DNA of 64,000 nucleotides from Bacteroidales bacterium (GTDB taxonomy: Bacteria > Bacteroidota > Bacteroidia > Bacteroidales > UBA3824), in the NCBI GenBank assembly GCA_016286055.1, contig JAEERW010000008.1, positions 1-64,000 on the forward strand. Reading direction: 5' to 3'. Numbering within the stretch: the first letter of the stretch is position 1; each line of letters opens with the position of its first letter. Position numbers and translations under genes: made by a program. The notes beneath the pieces are model-generated. The model was given only the letters and a program-made list of their open reading frames with translations. It was not told where the DNA came from and did no database searches. This document shows positions 20,101 through 28,332 of this stretch, one piece after another.

Positions 20101-21364
20101 GAATTTAAAGGAGCGTCCGGTACGCCACGAACGTCAAACGGTTAAACCCTTTGGTGTAGAGGATAAAAACCGAACCATACTTGCACCATATTTTGCCGAG
20201 GGTTACAGCGACATTATCCCTGTACTTTTCGAGATGTCGGGCTACAAGTTGGTAAACCTTCCCCGCCCCGACAAACGCTCGGTAGAATGGGGGTTGCGCT
20301 ATGCCAACAACGAGATTTGCTATCCCGCCACCATAGTTATCGGCGATATGATCAAGGCACTCAAAGAGGGCGACTACGACCCACTGAAAATAGCCTTTGC
20401 CATCACGCAGACAGGAGGACAGTGCCGCGCCTCATCGTACCTCGCTTTGATGAAAAAAGCCCTCATCTCGGCAGGACATCCCGAAATTCCTATCGTAAGC
20501 GTGGGCACGGCAGGCAAAACCATCAACTCGCAGCCCGGTTTCCATATCGATTGGATGCGCCTCTTGCCCGTGATTCTACCGTCGGCAATGTTTTTGGATA
20601 GTCTTCTGAGATTTTACTACATACTTGCCGCGCGCGAAATTCACAAAGGGCAAGCAGCCTCATTTAAAGATAAATACCTACGGTTAATTAAAGAAGAAAT
20701 TCCATACAATCAGCCCAAGAAGATTTACGAACTAATGGCAAAGATGGTAGCCGAAGCCGACACCATCGAGGTGCACAACCGTCCCGTACCCCGCATAGGC
20801 ATCGTGGGCGAAATCTACGTCAAGTACAACAAGTTCGGACACCGCTTCATCTCCGACAAACTTATCGAAGAGGGCGTAGAGGTAGTCTTCCCCCCTATTT
20901 TGGAATTTTTTACGCAAGAATTGGTCAACATCCGCAAAAATTGGGATATGCACCTGTCGCACAAGAAGTTCTCTACGTGGGTATTGCTCAAATACTTCAA
21001 CTACTACATCGAAAACGCCATCTCCAAGAGCAAGAAGATACTCGAAAAATCAAAGTATCCCTTTGTGTTTGAGAGCATTAAGCAGATAGCCGGAGAAGCC
21101 GAGCAGACCCTCAGCCTGAGCAACCAGTTTGGCGAAGGGTGGCTGATAAGTGCCGAAATAGCCTCATTCGCCAAGCAAGGCATCAAAAACATCATCAGCG
21201 TACAGCCCTTTGGCTGCATTGCCAACCAGATTATCTCCAAAGGCATCGAAAAGAAACTCAAAAAGCAGTTCCCCGACATCAACCTCCTCTTCCTCGACTA
21301 CGACGACGGAGCCAGTGATGTTAACATCACAAATAGGTTGTATTTTATGTTGAAGAATTTGTAA
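17111..21364 (+). CDS. 2-hydroxyacyl-CoA dehydratase activase (BadF/BadG/BcrA/BcrD ATPase) fused to DUF2229/CoA-dehydratase-like regions
   Basis: Two ASKHA ATPase domains (LGIDIGSTTAKVVVFDSLG; LGIDSGSTTSKVAILG), GGEDTKMIFF, NGNCAGGTGAFIEQMA; 1417 aa. Confidence 0.92.
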   Translation: MGKIVEVSKLGIDIGSTTAKVVVFDSLGKIVFTSYQKHNTYIYQAVTEALQKAEQQLGNITVTAAITGTAGMGVSERNNIKFIQEVIAATDVVEKKYPDVKTLVDIGGEDTKMIFFRPGKNPDIRMNGNCAGGTGAFIEQMATLLNVKIEDMNALTEKAKNHYPIASRCGVFAKTDIQNLLARKVDKSDIAASIFHAVGIQTLNTLSRGYEVLPKVMFIGGPLTFMPELRKKMLASMHLTEEDMVLPEFSEFFPAQGAAMASEGEEPVSLNNLIQKFEASKNLKSEPKDRLPYLFKDSDEYNLWLKNRNIITPKRVTLKEYTGKNLYLGIDSGSTTSKVAILGNNNELIFSYYISNGGNTLEKIHAGIKQFYTENQDIIKSRNLSISASAVTGYGEDLVKAAMGIDYGIVETLAHFSAAKFLNDKVDFIMDIGGQDMKAIFIQNGVINRIELNESCSAGCGSFIETFAKTLGLSTPEFSQEACKSAAPCDLGTRCTVFMNSKVKQSLRENASVGDISAGLAYSVIKNALFKVLKLKNFDELGNTIVVQGGTFKNQAVYRALEILTGKKLTSTDIPEMMGAFGAALYAKANYEAGGVSNSTFVGLENLDTALDYTNKQILCKGCENNCLVTSFKFNNKQTYYSGNKCQKVFNSKGSNTDKGENLFAIRYNLLFDRKCDLPKPRLTIAIPRVLNQYSNYPFWHKLFTECNIKVMLTPPTTMPMYETGAGTIMSDNICFPAKIVHGHIMWAISQKPDRIFYPIVTYEKNEYKNTENSFNCPIVSGYSDVIKSSVDTENRYGIPFDNPVCNFNDEDLLYKTCKKYLKSLGISSSDIKRAFKSALEAQAEYRSTIAVKAMEIIENAKRDNRLLVVLAGRPYHADPLINQKTPDIISDLGASVISEDSLAAYLDVIHLQIIPQWAYPNRILNAAQWVANQDYNVTFVQLNSFGCGPDAVLVDEVTDILRASGKSNTVIRIDEINSTGSILLRVRSLMESYKVMNLKERPVRHERQTVKPFGVEDKNRTILAPYFAEGYSDIIPVLFEMSGYKLVNLPRPDKRSVEWGLRYANNEICYPATIVIGDMIKALKEGDYDPLKIAFAITQTGGQCRASSYLALMKKALISAGHPEIPIVSVGTAGKTINSQPGFHIDWMRLLPVILPSAMFLDSLLRFYYILAAREIHKGQAASFKDKYLRLIKEEIPYNQPKKIYELMAKMVAEADTIEVHNRPVPRIGIVGEIYVKYNKFGHRFISDKLIEEGVEVVFPPILEFFTQELVNIRKNWDMHLSHKKFSTWVLLKYFNYYIENAISKSKKILEKSKYPFVFESIKQIAGEAEQTLSLSNQFGEGWLISAEIASFAKQGIKNIISVQPFGCIANQIISKGIEKKLKKQFPDINLLFLDYDDGASDVNITNRLYFMLKNL

Positions 21365-21459
21365 TTATATTTATATATTTGCAACTGATAAACAAAATAA
21401 TTTTTGCTTATGACAAAACGATAACTAAATTAACATATTAAATAATAATGCATTAGCAA

Positions 21460-21664
21460 TATTCGCGTCCAAGAAAAAAAGCCCCGAAAACTGTTTTTCT
21501 AACGGAAACGGATATCTTTCGCGTGTTCCCGATTTGGAAACACCATCACCCCAATGCTGTGCGCCGTATAGGTGCGCGCAGTGTTTTCTATTGGGGTGAC
21601 GGATAGGTTTCCATTCGGGGCTTCCTATCGGACGCGAAGGTAGAAAAAGGCACGCACCCTTTTT
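21460..21664 (+). ncRNA. Candidate structured ncRNA (extended hairpin, possibly 6S-like) followed by a terminator-like hairpin
   Basis: Nested complementary arms: TTCGCGTCC 21462-21470/GGACGCGAA 21630-21638; AAGCCCCGAA 21479-21488/TTCGGGGCTT 21614-21623; TGGAAAC 21535-21541/GTTTCCA 21607-21613; TCACCCCAAT 21546-21555/ATTGGGGTGA 21590-21599; CTGTGCGC 21557-21564/GCGCGCAG 21574-21581; then AAAAAGG-N7-CCTTTTT 21644-21664. Confidence 0.6.
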
Positions 21665-21705
21665 GTGTCCGTATGCAATGTTGTTTTTGCTGCAAAAAGA
21701 TAACT

Positions 21706-21960
21706 ATGCCAACATTGCAATGGATAGGAAAAGAGGCGATTGTAAGCCACGCCGACAAAGTGCCGTTCCGTGTTTTGGAGCGCCAATATTCGTATGCCAA
21801 CCCCGTAGAGACGTGCCACGGCGCGTCTCCATCATCCAACAACAAAATAATCCACGGCGACAATCTTGAAGCCCTCAAAGCCCTTTTGCCACAATACGAG
21901 GGTAAAATCAAAAAAAATTTTCGTAAATGTCAGCACTATCAGACCTTATATCGCAAATAG
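21706..21960 (+). pseudogene. N-terminal remnant of a second DNA methyltransferase (type III Mod-like)
   Basis: MPTLQWIGKEAIVSHADKVPFRVLE...NKIIHGDNLEALKALLPQYEGKIK matches the usual N-terminus preceding CIYIDPPYNTG in Mod proteins, then stops; overlaps the intact mod start. Confidence 0.7.
21808..21829. repeat. Palindromic element inside the mod remnant
   Basis: GAGACGTGCC-AC-GGCGCGTCTC (10-bp arms, one G-T wobble). Confidence 0.6.
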
Positions 21961-24026
21961 AAAACCCCGACCTTAGGGCGAGGATTCAAGCCGAAACCGA
22001 CAAACTTTTCAAGCAAAAAAAGTTTGGGCTTGTGTTTGAAGACCACTTGCCCGAAACTACGCTTTTGTACGGCACTCCAATCCGTTCAGGAATGACTGCC
22101 GCTCCCCAAAACGACACTAAGCGTCTCCTTACGGTGCTTTCTATCAACGACGGAGAATGTATTGTGGCAGACAATGCCACTAAGCAGACTTTCACCATCC
22201 CTGCCAGCGACCTTGTGGCTGTGGCACAGTTTGGAGAACCTATATATCCGAGCCTTACGCCTATCGACAGTATTTACAACAATACCGACCCCGACGCGCC
22301 CGCTCACGCACTTATACAAGCCGACAATTATCACGCGCTCCAACTTTTGGAATATCTCTATGCCGAAAAGGTAGATTGTATTTACATTGACCCACCGTAT
22401 AATACCGGAGCACGTGATTGGAAATACAACAACGATTATGTGGATTCTTCCGACACTTACCGCCACTCCAAATGGCTCTCTATGATGAAGAAACGCCTTC
22501 TTTTGGCTAAAAAACTTCTCAATCCCGCCGATAGTGTTATGATTGTAACCATCGACGAAAAAGAATATTTGCATCTTGGCTGTCTTTTGGAGGAGTTGTT
22601 TCCCGAGGCAAGGATGCAGATGATAAGTAGCGTTATAAGCCCCGGAGGTGCTAGTAGGTTAAATGCTTTTAATAGGACAAACGAATTTGTTTTTTTTGTA
22701 ATGTTCGGCAATTCTGCACCACAAGCATTACCTTTAAGTGATGATTGGAAAGGGAATATAAAAGGCGGTTCAAGAGATACTCTTCGATGGAGAGAGTTAC
22801 GTCGCGCAAGTACAAATTCGCGCAGAATTGATAGACCTAATTTATTTTACCCAATTTACTTGTCAACAGACGGAAAAAAGATTTTGGGTTGTGGAAAATC
22901 ACCGTCTTTTGGAGAAGATTATCAAAAATGGGAGTCCCCTTTTGATAATTCCATTATAATATTCCCAATTAGACCTAATGGAGAGGAAGGTAATTGGCAA
23001 TTATCACAAACTAAATTGATTGAAATGTATCAAAAGGGATATGTGAAAATTGGAAATTACAGAGGTGTAGAAACTGCCTTTTCATATATAGCGCAGGGTG
23101 AACAAGAAAAAGTAGAAAATGGACTTTTCCCTATTATTGGCAGACGAGATGACGGCTCTATTATAGTTGATGATAGTAAATATGAAGCAAATTATATCCC
23201 AAGTACACAATGGTGGATTAATTCTCACGATGCTACACAAAACGGTACAAAACTTATAAATTCAATATTGGGGAGAGGTAGATTTGATTTTCCAAAATCC
23301 CTATACGCAGTTCACGATGCAATACGATTCTTTGTCGCCAACAAACCAAATGCGTTGATAGTTGATTTTTTTGCAGGAAGCGGCACAACGGCTCACGCTG
23401 TTAATCTATTAAATGCAGAAGACGGCGGCAAACGTCAATGCATAATGGTAACAAACAACGAAGTATCGGCAGAGGAGGCAAAAACCTTACAGCAAAAAGG
23501 ATTTCAGCCGGGCGACCCCGAATGGGAGCGTCTTGGAATTGCCCGCTACGTAACTTGGCCACGCACCGTTTGCAGCATCAAGGGCGAGGACGTAAACGGC
23601 AATCCTCTCAAAGGCGAGTACATCGGCTCTGAACTAAAAATGTCTGACGGATTCAAGGCTAATGTCGTGTTTTTCCGTCTCGGATTCCTTAACAAAACCG
23701 CCGTTTCGCTCGGTCGTCAGTTCAAGGAACTTTTGCCACTCCTTTGGCTCAAATCGGGCGGCAAAGGCAAATGTCCCAATCTCGACACCACAGAGATTCC
23801 GAAGATGCTCATCCTGCCAGAAAACGCATTTGCCGTGCTTTGCGACGAGAATTATTTTGCAGAGTTTGAGCAAAAACTCATCCATCTGCCTCAGATAGCC
23901 ACCGTCTTTATAATCACCGACTACGAAAACGGTTTCAAGCGTATGAGCCAGTCGCTCTCCGTCCAAAACTGTTACCAACTGTACAGAGATTATTTAGACA
24001 ATTTTAGAATCAATGTATTAACGTAA
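21927..24026 (+). CDS. mod: Type III restriction-modification DNA methyltransferase (Mod)
   Basis: DPPYNTGARDWKYNNDYVD upstream of FFAGSGTTAHAVNLLN (beta-class order); followed by res. Confidence 0.93.
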   Translation: MSALSDLISQIENPDLRARIQAETDKLFKQKKFGLVFEDHLPETTLLYGTPIRSGMTAAPQNDTKRLLTVLSINDGECIVADNATKQTFTIPASDLVAVAQFGEPIYPSLTPIDSIYNNTDPDAPAHALIQADNYHALQLLEYLYAEKVDCIYIDPPYNTGARDWKYNNDYVDSSDTYRHSKWLSMMKKRLLLAKKLLNPADSVMIVTIDEKEYLHLGCLLEELFPEARMQMISSVISPGGASRLNAFNRTNEFVFFVMFGNSAPQALPLSDDWKGNIKGGSRDTLRWRELRRASTNSRRIDRPNLFYPIYLSTDGKKILGCGKSPSFGEDYQKWESPFDNSIIIFPIRPNGEEGNWQLSQTKLIEMYQKGYVKIGNYRGVETAFSYIAQGEQEKVENGLFPIIGRRDDGSIIVDDSKYEANYIPSTQWWINSHDATQNGTKLINSILGRGRFDFPKSLYAVHDAIRFFVANKPNALIVDFFAGSGTTAHAVNLLNAEDGGKRQCIMVTNNEVSAEEAKTLQQKGFQPGDPEWERLGIARYVTWPRTVCSIKGEDVNGNPLKGEYIGSELKMSDGFKANVVFFRLGFLNKTAVSLGRQFKELLPLLWLKSGGKGKCPNLDTTEIPKMLILPENAFAVLCDENYFAEFEQKLIHLPQIATVFIITDYENGFKRMSQSLSVQNCYQLYRDYLDNFRINVLT

Positions 24027-24047
24027 GGGCGTACCTTGGGTACGTCC
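24027..24047. repeat. Short hairpin between mod and res
   Basis: GGGCGTACC-TTG-GGTACGTCC, 9-bp stem with one wobble. Confidence 0.55.
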
Positions 24048-24063
24048 GCATCTATCAACAACA

Positions 24064-26925
24064 ATGAGAGTAGAATTATTTCCATTTCAGATAAAAGCGG
24101 TAAACGATTTGCGCCGCAAGACAGCCAGTGCGCTCGGCTTTTATCAGCAGACACATACGCCACAGGTAATTTCGCTGCAAGCACCCACCGGCGCGGGCAA
24201 AACAATAATGATGGCATCGTTTGTAGAAGATGTTATCTACGGCACGGAGGAATTTGAAGAACAGCCCAAGGCTATTTTTGTGTGGCTGTCTGATTCGCCA
24301 CAACTCAACCAACAGTCACAAAACAAGTTTCTAAAATCCGACAAAATTCGCATAAATCAATGTATCAGCATTCAAGACGACAATTTTGATAGAGAAACAT
24401 TCGACGATGGCAAAATCTATTTTCTCAACACACAAAAAATCGGCAAATCGGGCAACCTCTCCCAGCACTCCGACAGCCGCCAATATACCATTTGGGAAAC
24501 CGTAGAAAACACCATACAGCAAAAGTCAGACCGGCTATATTTCATAATCGACGAGGCTCACCGTGGAATGCAAGGCAAGGAAGCCGGCAGAGCCACATCA
24601 ATAATGCAGAGGTTTATCAAGGGCGCACCAGATTACGGCCTTAAAACGCCTGTACCTGTAATAATTGGTATAAGTGCCACATCTGCACGTTTTAATGCAC
24701 TTGTGGGCGACACCACCTCCACGCTACACAAAGTGATTGTACCGGCGGCGGATGTACGTGCGTCAGGCCTTCTCAAAGACCGCATCGTAATCACATACCC
24801 GGGCGACACTCAAAAAAACAACGAAATGGCAGTGCTTGACGCCGCCACCGACGAATGGGTTGGCAAAGTAAAGCATTGGCATCAGTACTGTTACGAGCAA
24901 CATTATGCCTACGTTAATCCTATTTTTGTAATTCAGGTTAAGGCAGGCAACGCCGAAAAAATATCAGAAACCGACCTTGAAACCGTCATTGCCAAAATTG
25001 AAGAACGCGCAGATATAAAATTTGAACCTTTTGAAGTGGTGCATACTTTTGGCGACCACGGCGATTTAACGCTCAACGGTCTAAAAGTAAGTCACATAGA
25101 CCCCAGCGACATTGCCGACAACCGCAAAGTAAAAGTTGTTCTTTTCAAAGAGAACCTTTCCACAGGATGGGATTGTCCACGTGCCGAAACAATGATGAGT
25201 TTCCGCCACGCCGAAGACGCCACTTACATAGCGCAGTTGTTAGGTCGTATGGTACGCACTCCGATGCAATGCCGTGTAAAGGTTGACGAATATCTCAACG
25301 ATGTTAGGCTTTATTTACCTTATTTCGATGTTGATACAGTAAAAAGCGTAGTAGACGAACTTCAAAATACCGAAGGTGGCGAAATACCTACATTTATTGA
25401 CGACGAGCAATTAGGTCACACTAAATACAATACGTATTCGGTGCATATCACTCACAAAAAACAAGACGACGACTATCCCTCATTGTTTGACGGAAACAAC
25501 AATGAAACTAATAACGAAACAAACAACGAAACTAACAGCGAAACTAATAACGAAACTAACAGCGAAACGGAAAGCAGTAATACTACTGATAGTAATACTG
25601 ACAATGACACCAATACAAACAACGATACCAATACTGATACAGTAACAGTAGAAGAAACAAATGTTGTCATTGTAGAACCTGACAATTCTCAGCAGACACC
25701 ACCCGAAAAGACAAAGCCAGAAGAGAAAAAGAAGCCTGTGGTTATGCCTCAACTATTTGAAATCAACATCGATCGCGAGGGGATAATCAAATATATCAAC
25801 GACTTGGGCATAATAACGTATCAGGTAAGAAGTGTAAAAATCAATAGTTACCTAAAATCTCTTCTTAGCCTTTCTTCGCTACTTACACAAACCAACATTA
25901 AGCGCGACGCCAAAGATGTAGTAACTGCCGATGTGGTGGGTAAAATTCACGATTATGTTCAAAAACTACATCAATCGGGTCATTACGATAATTTGGCAAA
26001 AGATGTACTTACATATAAATTGTCGATCAAAATATTTGACGTTTTCGGTTCAGCAATCAACAGCAATGACGTATCCGACCTTTTTACAATGAGCAACAGT
26101 GAACTTGACAGGCTATTGCGCATAGTGGAAACAAAACTTGGTGGCTTCGGTTTTACAAACAAATACGGCGACAAATATTTCGACGAAAACAATCCCGACA
26201 ATTTCAAGATGGATTGCATTCTTTATGCCTTGGAAGAAAAAAATATCGAAGAGTTAAACAATTATGCAGGCAAAAAATTCCACTCGTTAGACGATGAATA
26301 CCGCAAATACATAGTTGCCAAATCTGAGGAAATCAAAAAGCAATATGCTTCCATTATAGCCAATGGCGATGCTGTCAGCAAGCACTCGTTTTCATTGCCC
26401 GAAACAATACAAGTGCCAGTAAACGACAACGGAAAGGTTTACTACGACCATCTGTTTGCTGACGAAAAAACAGGCAAGGCGCAGATTAAACTCAATTCTT
26501 GGGAAGAAGGCGTTATTGAAGAAGAAAAACGCCGTGCGGATTTTGTTTGTTGGTTTCGCAACGAATCACGCAAACAATGGTCGCTCACTATACCTTACGA
26601 AATCAATAACGAAACCAAGGCTACATATCCTGATTTTATCATTGTGCGCCGCGATGCAAGTTTGGGATATATACTCGACATATTGGAGCCGCACGACCCC
26701 ACCCGTACCGACAATCTGCCCAAAGCCAAAGGCTTTGCCCGATATGCTGCGGAGGAATTCAAGATCGGCCGTATTCAACTTATCCGCAAAATAAAAGAGC
26801 AGACCGGCGAAAAATTCCATCGTCTCGACTTCTCCAAAGGCGAAATCCGACAAAAAGTATTAAAACTTCAAACTCCTGAGGAATTAGACCATTTGTTTGA
26901 AACTGACGGAATTATGGAAAAGTAA
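24064..26925 (+). CDS. res: Type III restriction enzyme Res (helicase-endonuclease)
   Basis: QAPTGAGKTIMMASF, IIDEAHRGMQG, LSTGWDCPRAETMMSFRHAEDATYIAQLLGRMVRTP, C-terminal YPDFIIVRR...ILDILEPHD. Confidence 0.92.
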   Translation: MRVELFPFQIKAVNDLRRKTASALGFYQQTHTPQVISLQAPTGAGKTIMMASFVEDVIYGTEEFEEQPKAIFVWLSDSPQLNQQSQNKFLKSDKIRINQCISIQDDNFDRETFDDGKIYFLNTQKIGKSGNLSQHSDSRQYTIWETVENTIQQKSDRLYFIIDEAHRGMQGKEAGRATSIMQRFIKGAPDYGLKTPVPVIIGISATSARFNALVGDTTSTLHKVIVPAADVRASGLLKDRIVITYPGDTQKNNEMAVLDAATDEWVGKVKHWHQYCYEQHYAYVNPIFVIQVKAGNAEKISETDLETVIAKIEERADIKFEPFEVVHTFGDHGDLTLNGLKVSHIDPSDIADNRKVKVVLFKENLSTGWDCPRAETMMSFRHAEDATYIAQLLGRMVRTPMQCRVKVDEYLNDVRLYLPYFDVDTVKSVVDELQNTEGGEIPTFIDDEQLGHTKYNTYSVHITHKKQDDDYPSLFDGNNNETNNETNNETNSETNNETNSETESSNTTDSNTDNDTNTNNDTNTDTVTVEETNVVIVEPDNSQQTPPEKTKPEEKKKPVVMPQLFEINIDREGIIKYINDLGIITYQVRSVKINSYLKSLLSLSSLLTQTNIKRDAKDVVTADVVGKIHDYVQKLHQSGHYDNLAKDVLTYKLSIKIFDVFGSAINSNDVSDLFTMSNSELDRLLRIVETKLGGFGFTNKYGDKYFDENNPDNFKMDCILYALEEKNIEELNNYAGKKFHSLDDEYRKYIVAKSEEIKKQYASIIANGDAVSKHSFSLPETIQVPVNDNGKVYYDHLFADEKTGKAQIKLNSWEEGVIEEEKRRADFVCWFRNESRKQWSLTIPYEINNETKATYPDFIIVRRDASLGYILDILEPHDPTRTDNLPKAKGFARYAAEEFKIGRIQLIRKIKEQTGEKFHRLDFSKGEIRQKVLKLQTPEELDHLFETDGIMEK
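25498..25641 (+). repeat. In-frame 12-bp minisatellite (NNET/NSET) plus degenerate DTNT tract within res
   Basis: Six consecutive 12-bp units AACAATGAAACT AATAACGAAACA AACAACGAAACT AACAGCGAAACT AATAACGAAACT AACAGCGAAACG, then degenerate. Confidence 0.85.
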
Positions 26926-26952
26926 AGAAAAAAGGATTTGGATAATAACAAC

Positions 26953-27000
26953 TTATTCCACACCCGTCTTATGTTCTTTGATATGATGGATGTGGAATAA
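26953..27000. repeat. Imperfect ~48-nt inverted repeat downstream of res
   Basis: TTATTCCACA ... TGTGGAATAA perfect 10-bp arms plus inner partial pairing; no U-tract. Confidence 0.55.
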
Positions 27001-27066
27001 ATAGTAATCCATACTTTTCTTTTCTTAAAAATTGTCAAAAAATTTTAATTTTTGGCTAACATATTA

Positions 27067-27075
27067 TAACTTTGC
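27067..27075 (+). promoter_or_regulatory. -7 box TAACTTTGC of waaA
   Basis: TAACTTTGC 19 nt upstream of ATG 27094. Confidence 0.55.
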
Positions 27076-27093
27076 CAAAAATTAACTACAAAA

Positions 27094-28332
27094 ATGCTAC
27101 TCTACACATTCGGAATAAGGTTTTACAATGCAGCGGCTAAATTAATTTCGCCATTCAACACAAAGGCGAAACTATACACAGAGGGTCGCAAAGATATTTT
27201 TAACAAGTTAAAAGACAATATCGACCCAAACGCAAAATACGTTTGGTTTCACGTTTCGTCGCTCGGCGAGTTTGAGCAGGGACGCCCTGTTATCGAAAAA
27301 TTCAAAGAACGCTACCCCGACTACAAAATACTCTTAACATTCTTCTCGCCATCAGGATACGAAATACGCAAAAATTACAACGGTGCCGACTACGTGTGCT
27401 ATATACCCGCCGACACCCCTCAAAACGCAAAACGCTTTCTCGATATAGTAAATCCCAAGGCAGTTTTCTTTGTAAAATACGATTTTTGGTATAATTTTCT
27501 ATACGAAGTTCACTCGCGGCAAATTCCACTTTACATATTCAGCACAATATTCCGCAAAAACCAAGTGTTTTTCCGCTTCTACGGCGGCAAATACCGCAAG
27601 GTGCTATCATTCTTCACACACCTGTTTGTTCAGAACCAAGAATCGGTAGAATTGCTCAACAAGCACGGAATCACTCAGTGCTCAATTGCTGGCGACACCC
27701 GTTTCGACCGCGTTTGCCAAATTACCCAAAATGCCGAAAACATTCCACTTGTAGACGCATTTTGCCAAGACCACAAAGTGATAGTGGCAGGTAGCAGTTG
27801 GCCGCCCGACGAAAAACTGATTTTTGCCGCCATGGAACGCCTCAAAAACGATGTTGACACACGATTAATAATCGCCCCCCACGAAATTCACGAGGCACAC
27901 CTTTCGGCTATCGAAAAAATGACATCGCTGCCCCACGTGCGCTTTTCAAAGGCCGAAGAATCCACAGTTAGCAAATTCGACGTGCTCATCATCGACAATA
28001 TCGGTATGTTAGCCCGACTTTACAAATACGCCCACATAGCATACGTAGGCGGAGGTTTCGGCAGCGGCATTCACAATATTTTGGAGGCTGTATCCTATTC
28101 CATCCCCGTAGCCTTTGGTACCAACTACAAACGGTTCAAAGAGGCGGTAGACCTTGTTTCGCTCGGCAGTGCCTGCACCATCCGCAACGCCGACGAACTC
28201 TACTCGGTATTCAAACGCTACCTCACCGACGAAGCCCTCTTAAAACGCGCCGGCGAAATCTCCCGCCAGTACGTAGAGCAAAACCTCGGTGCCGCCGACA
28301 AAATTTTGGCTGAGGCCAAGGTGGAGGAATAA
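27094..28332 (+). CDS. waaA: 3-deoxy-D-manno-octulosonic acid (Kdo) transferase
   Basis: WFHVSSLGEFEQGRPVIE, FFSPSGYEIRKNY, SIAGDTRFDRV, VAGSSWPPDE, GGGFGSGIHNILEA. Confidence 0.95.
   Translation: MLLYTFGIRFYNAAAKLISPFNTKAKLYTEGRKDIFNKLKDNIDPNAKYVWFHVSSLGEFEQGRPVIEKFKERYPDYKILLTFFSPSGYEIRKNYNGADYVCYIPADTPQNAKRFLDIVNPKAVFFVKYDFWYNFLYEVHSRQIPLYIFSTIFRKNQVFFRFYGGKYRKVLSFFTHLFVQNQESVELLNKHGITQCSIAGDTRFDRVCQITQNAENIPLVDAFCQDHKVIVAGSSWPPDEKLIFAAMERLKNDVDTRLIIAPHEIHEAHLSAIEKMTSLPHVRFSKAEESTVSKFDVLIIDNIGMLARLYKYAHIAYVGGGFGSGIHNILEAVSYSIPVAFGTNYKRFKEAVDLVSLGSACTIRNADELYSVFKRYLTDEALLKRAGEISRQYVEQNLGAADKILAEAKVEE

Noticed and set aside
24027-24047. Rho-independent terminator after mod
   Set aside because: Hairpin is not followed by a U-tract and res starts 16 nt downstream.
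25498-25641. Phase-variable repeat switching Res on/off
   Set aside because: Unit is 12 bp, so copy-number changes keep the frame; only linker length would vary.
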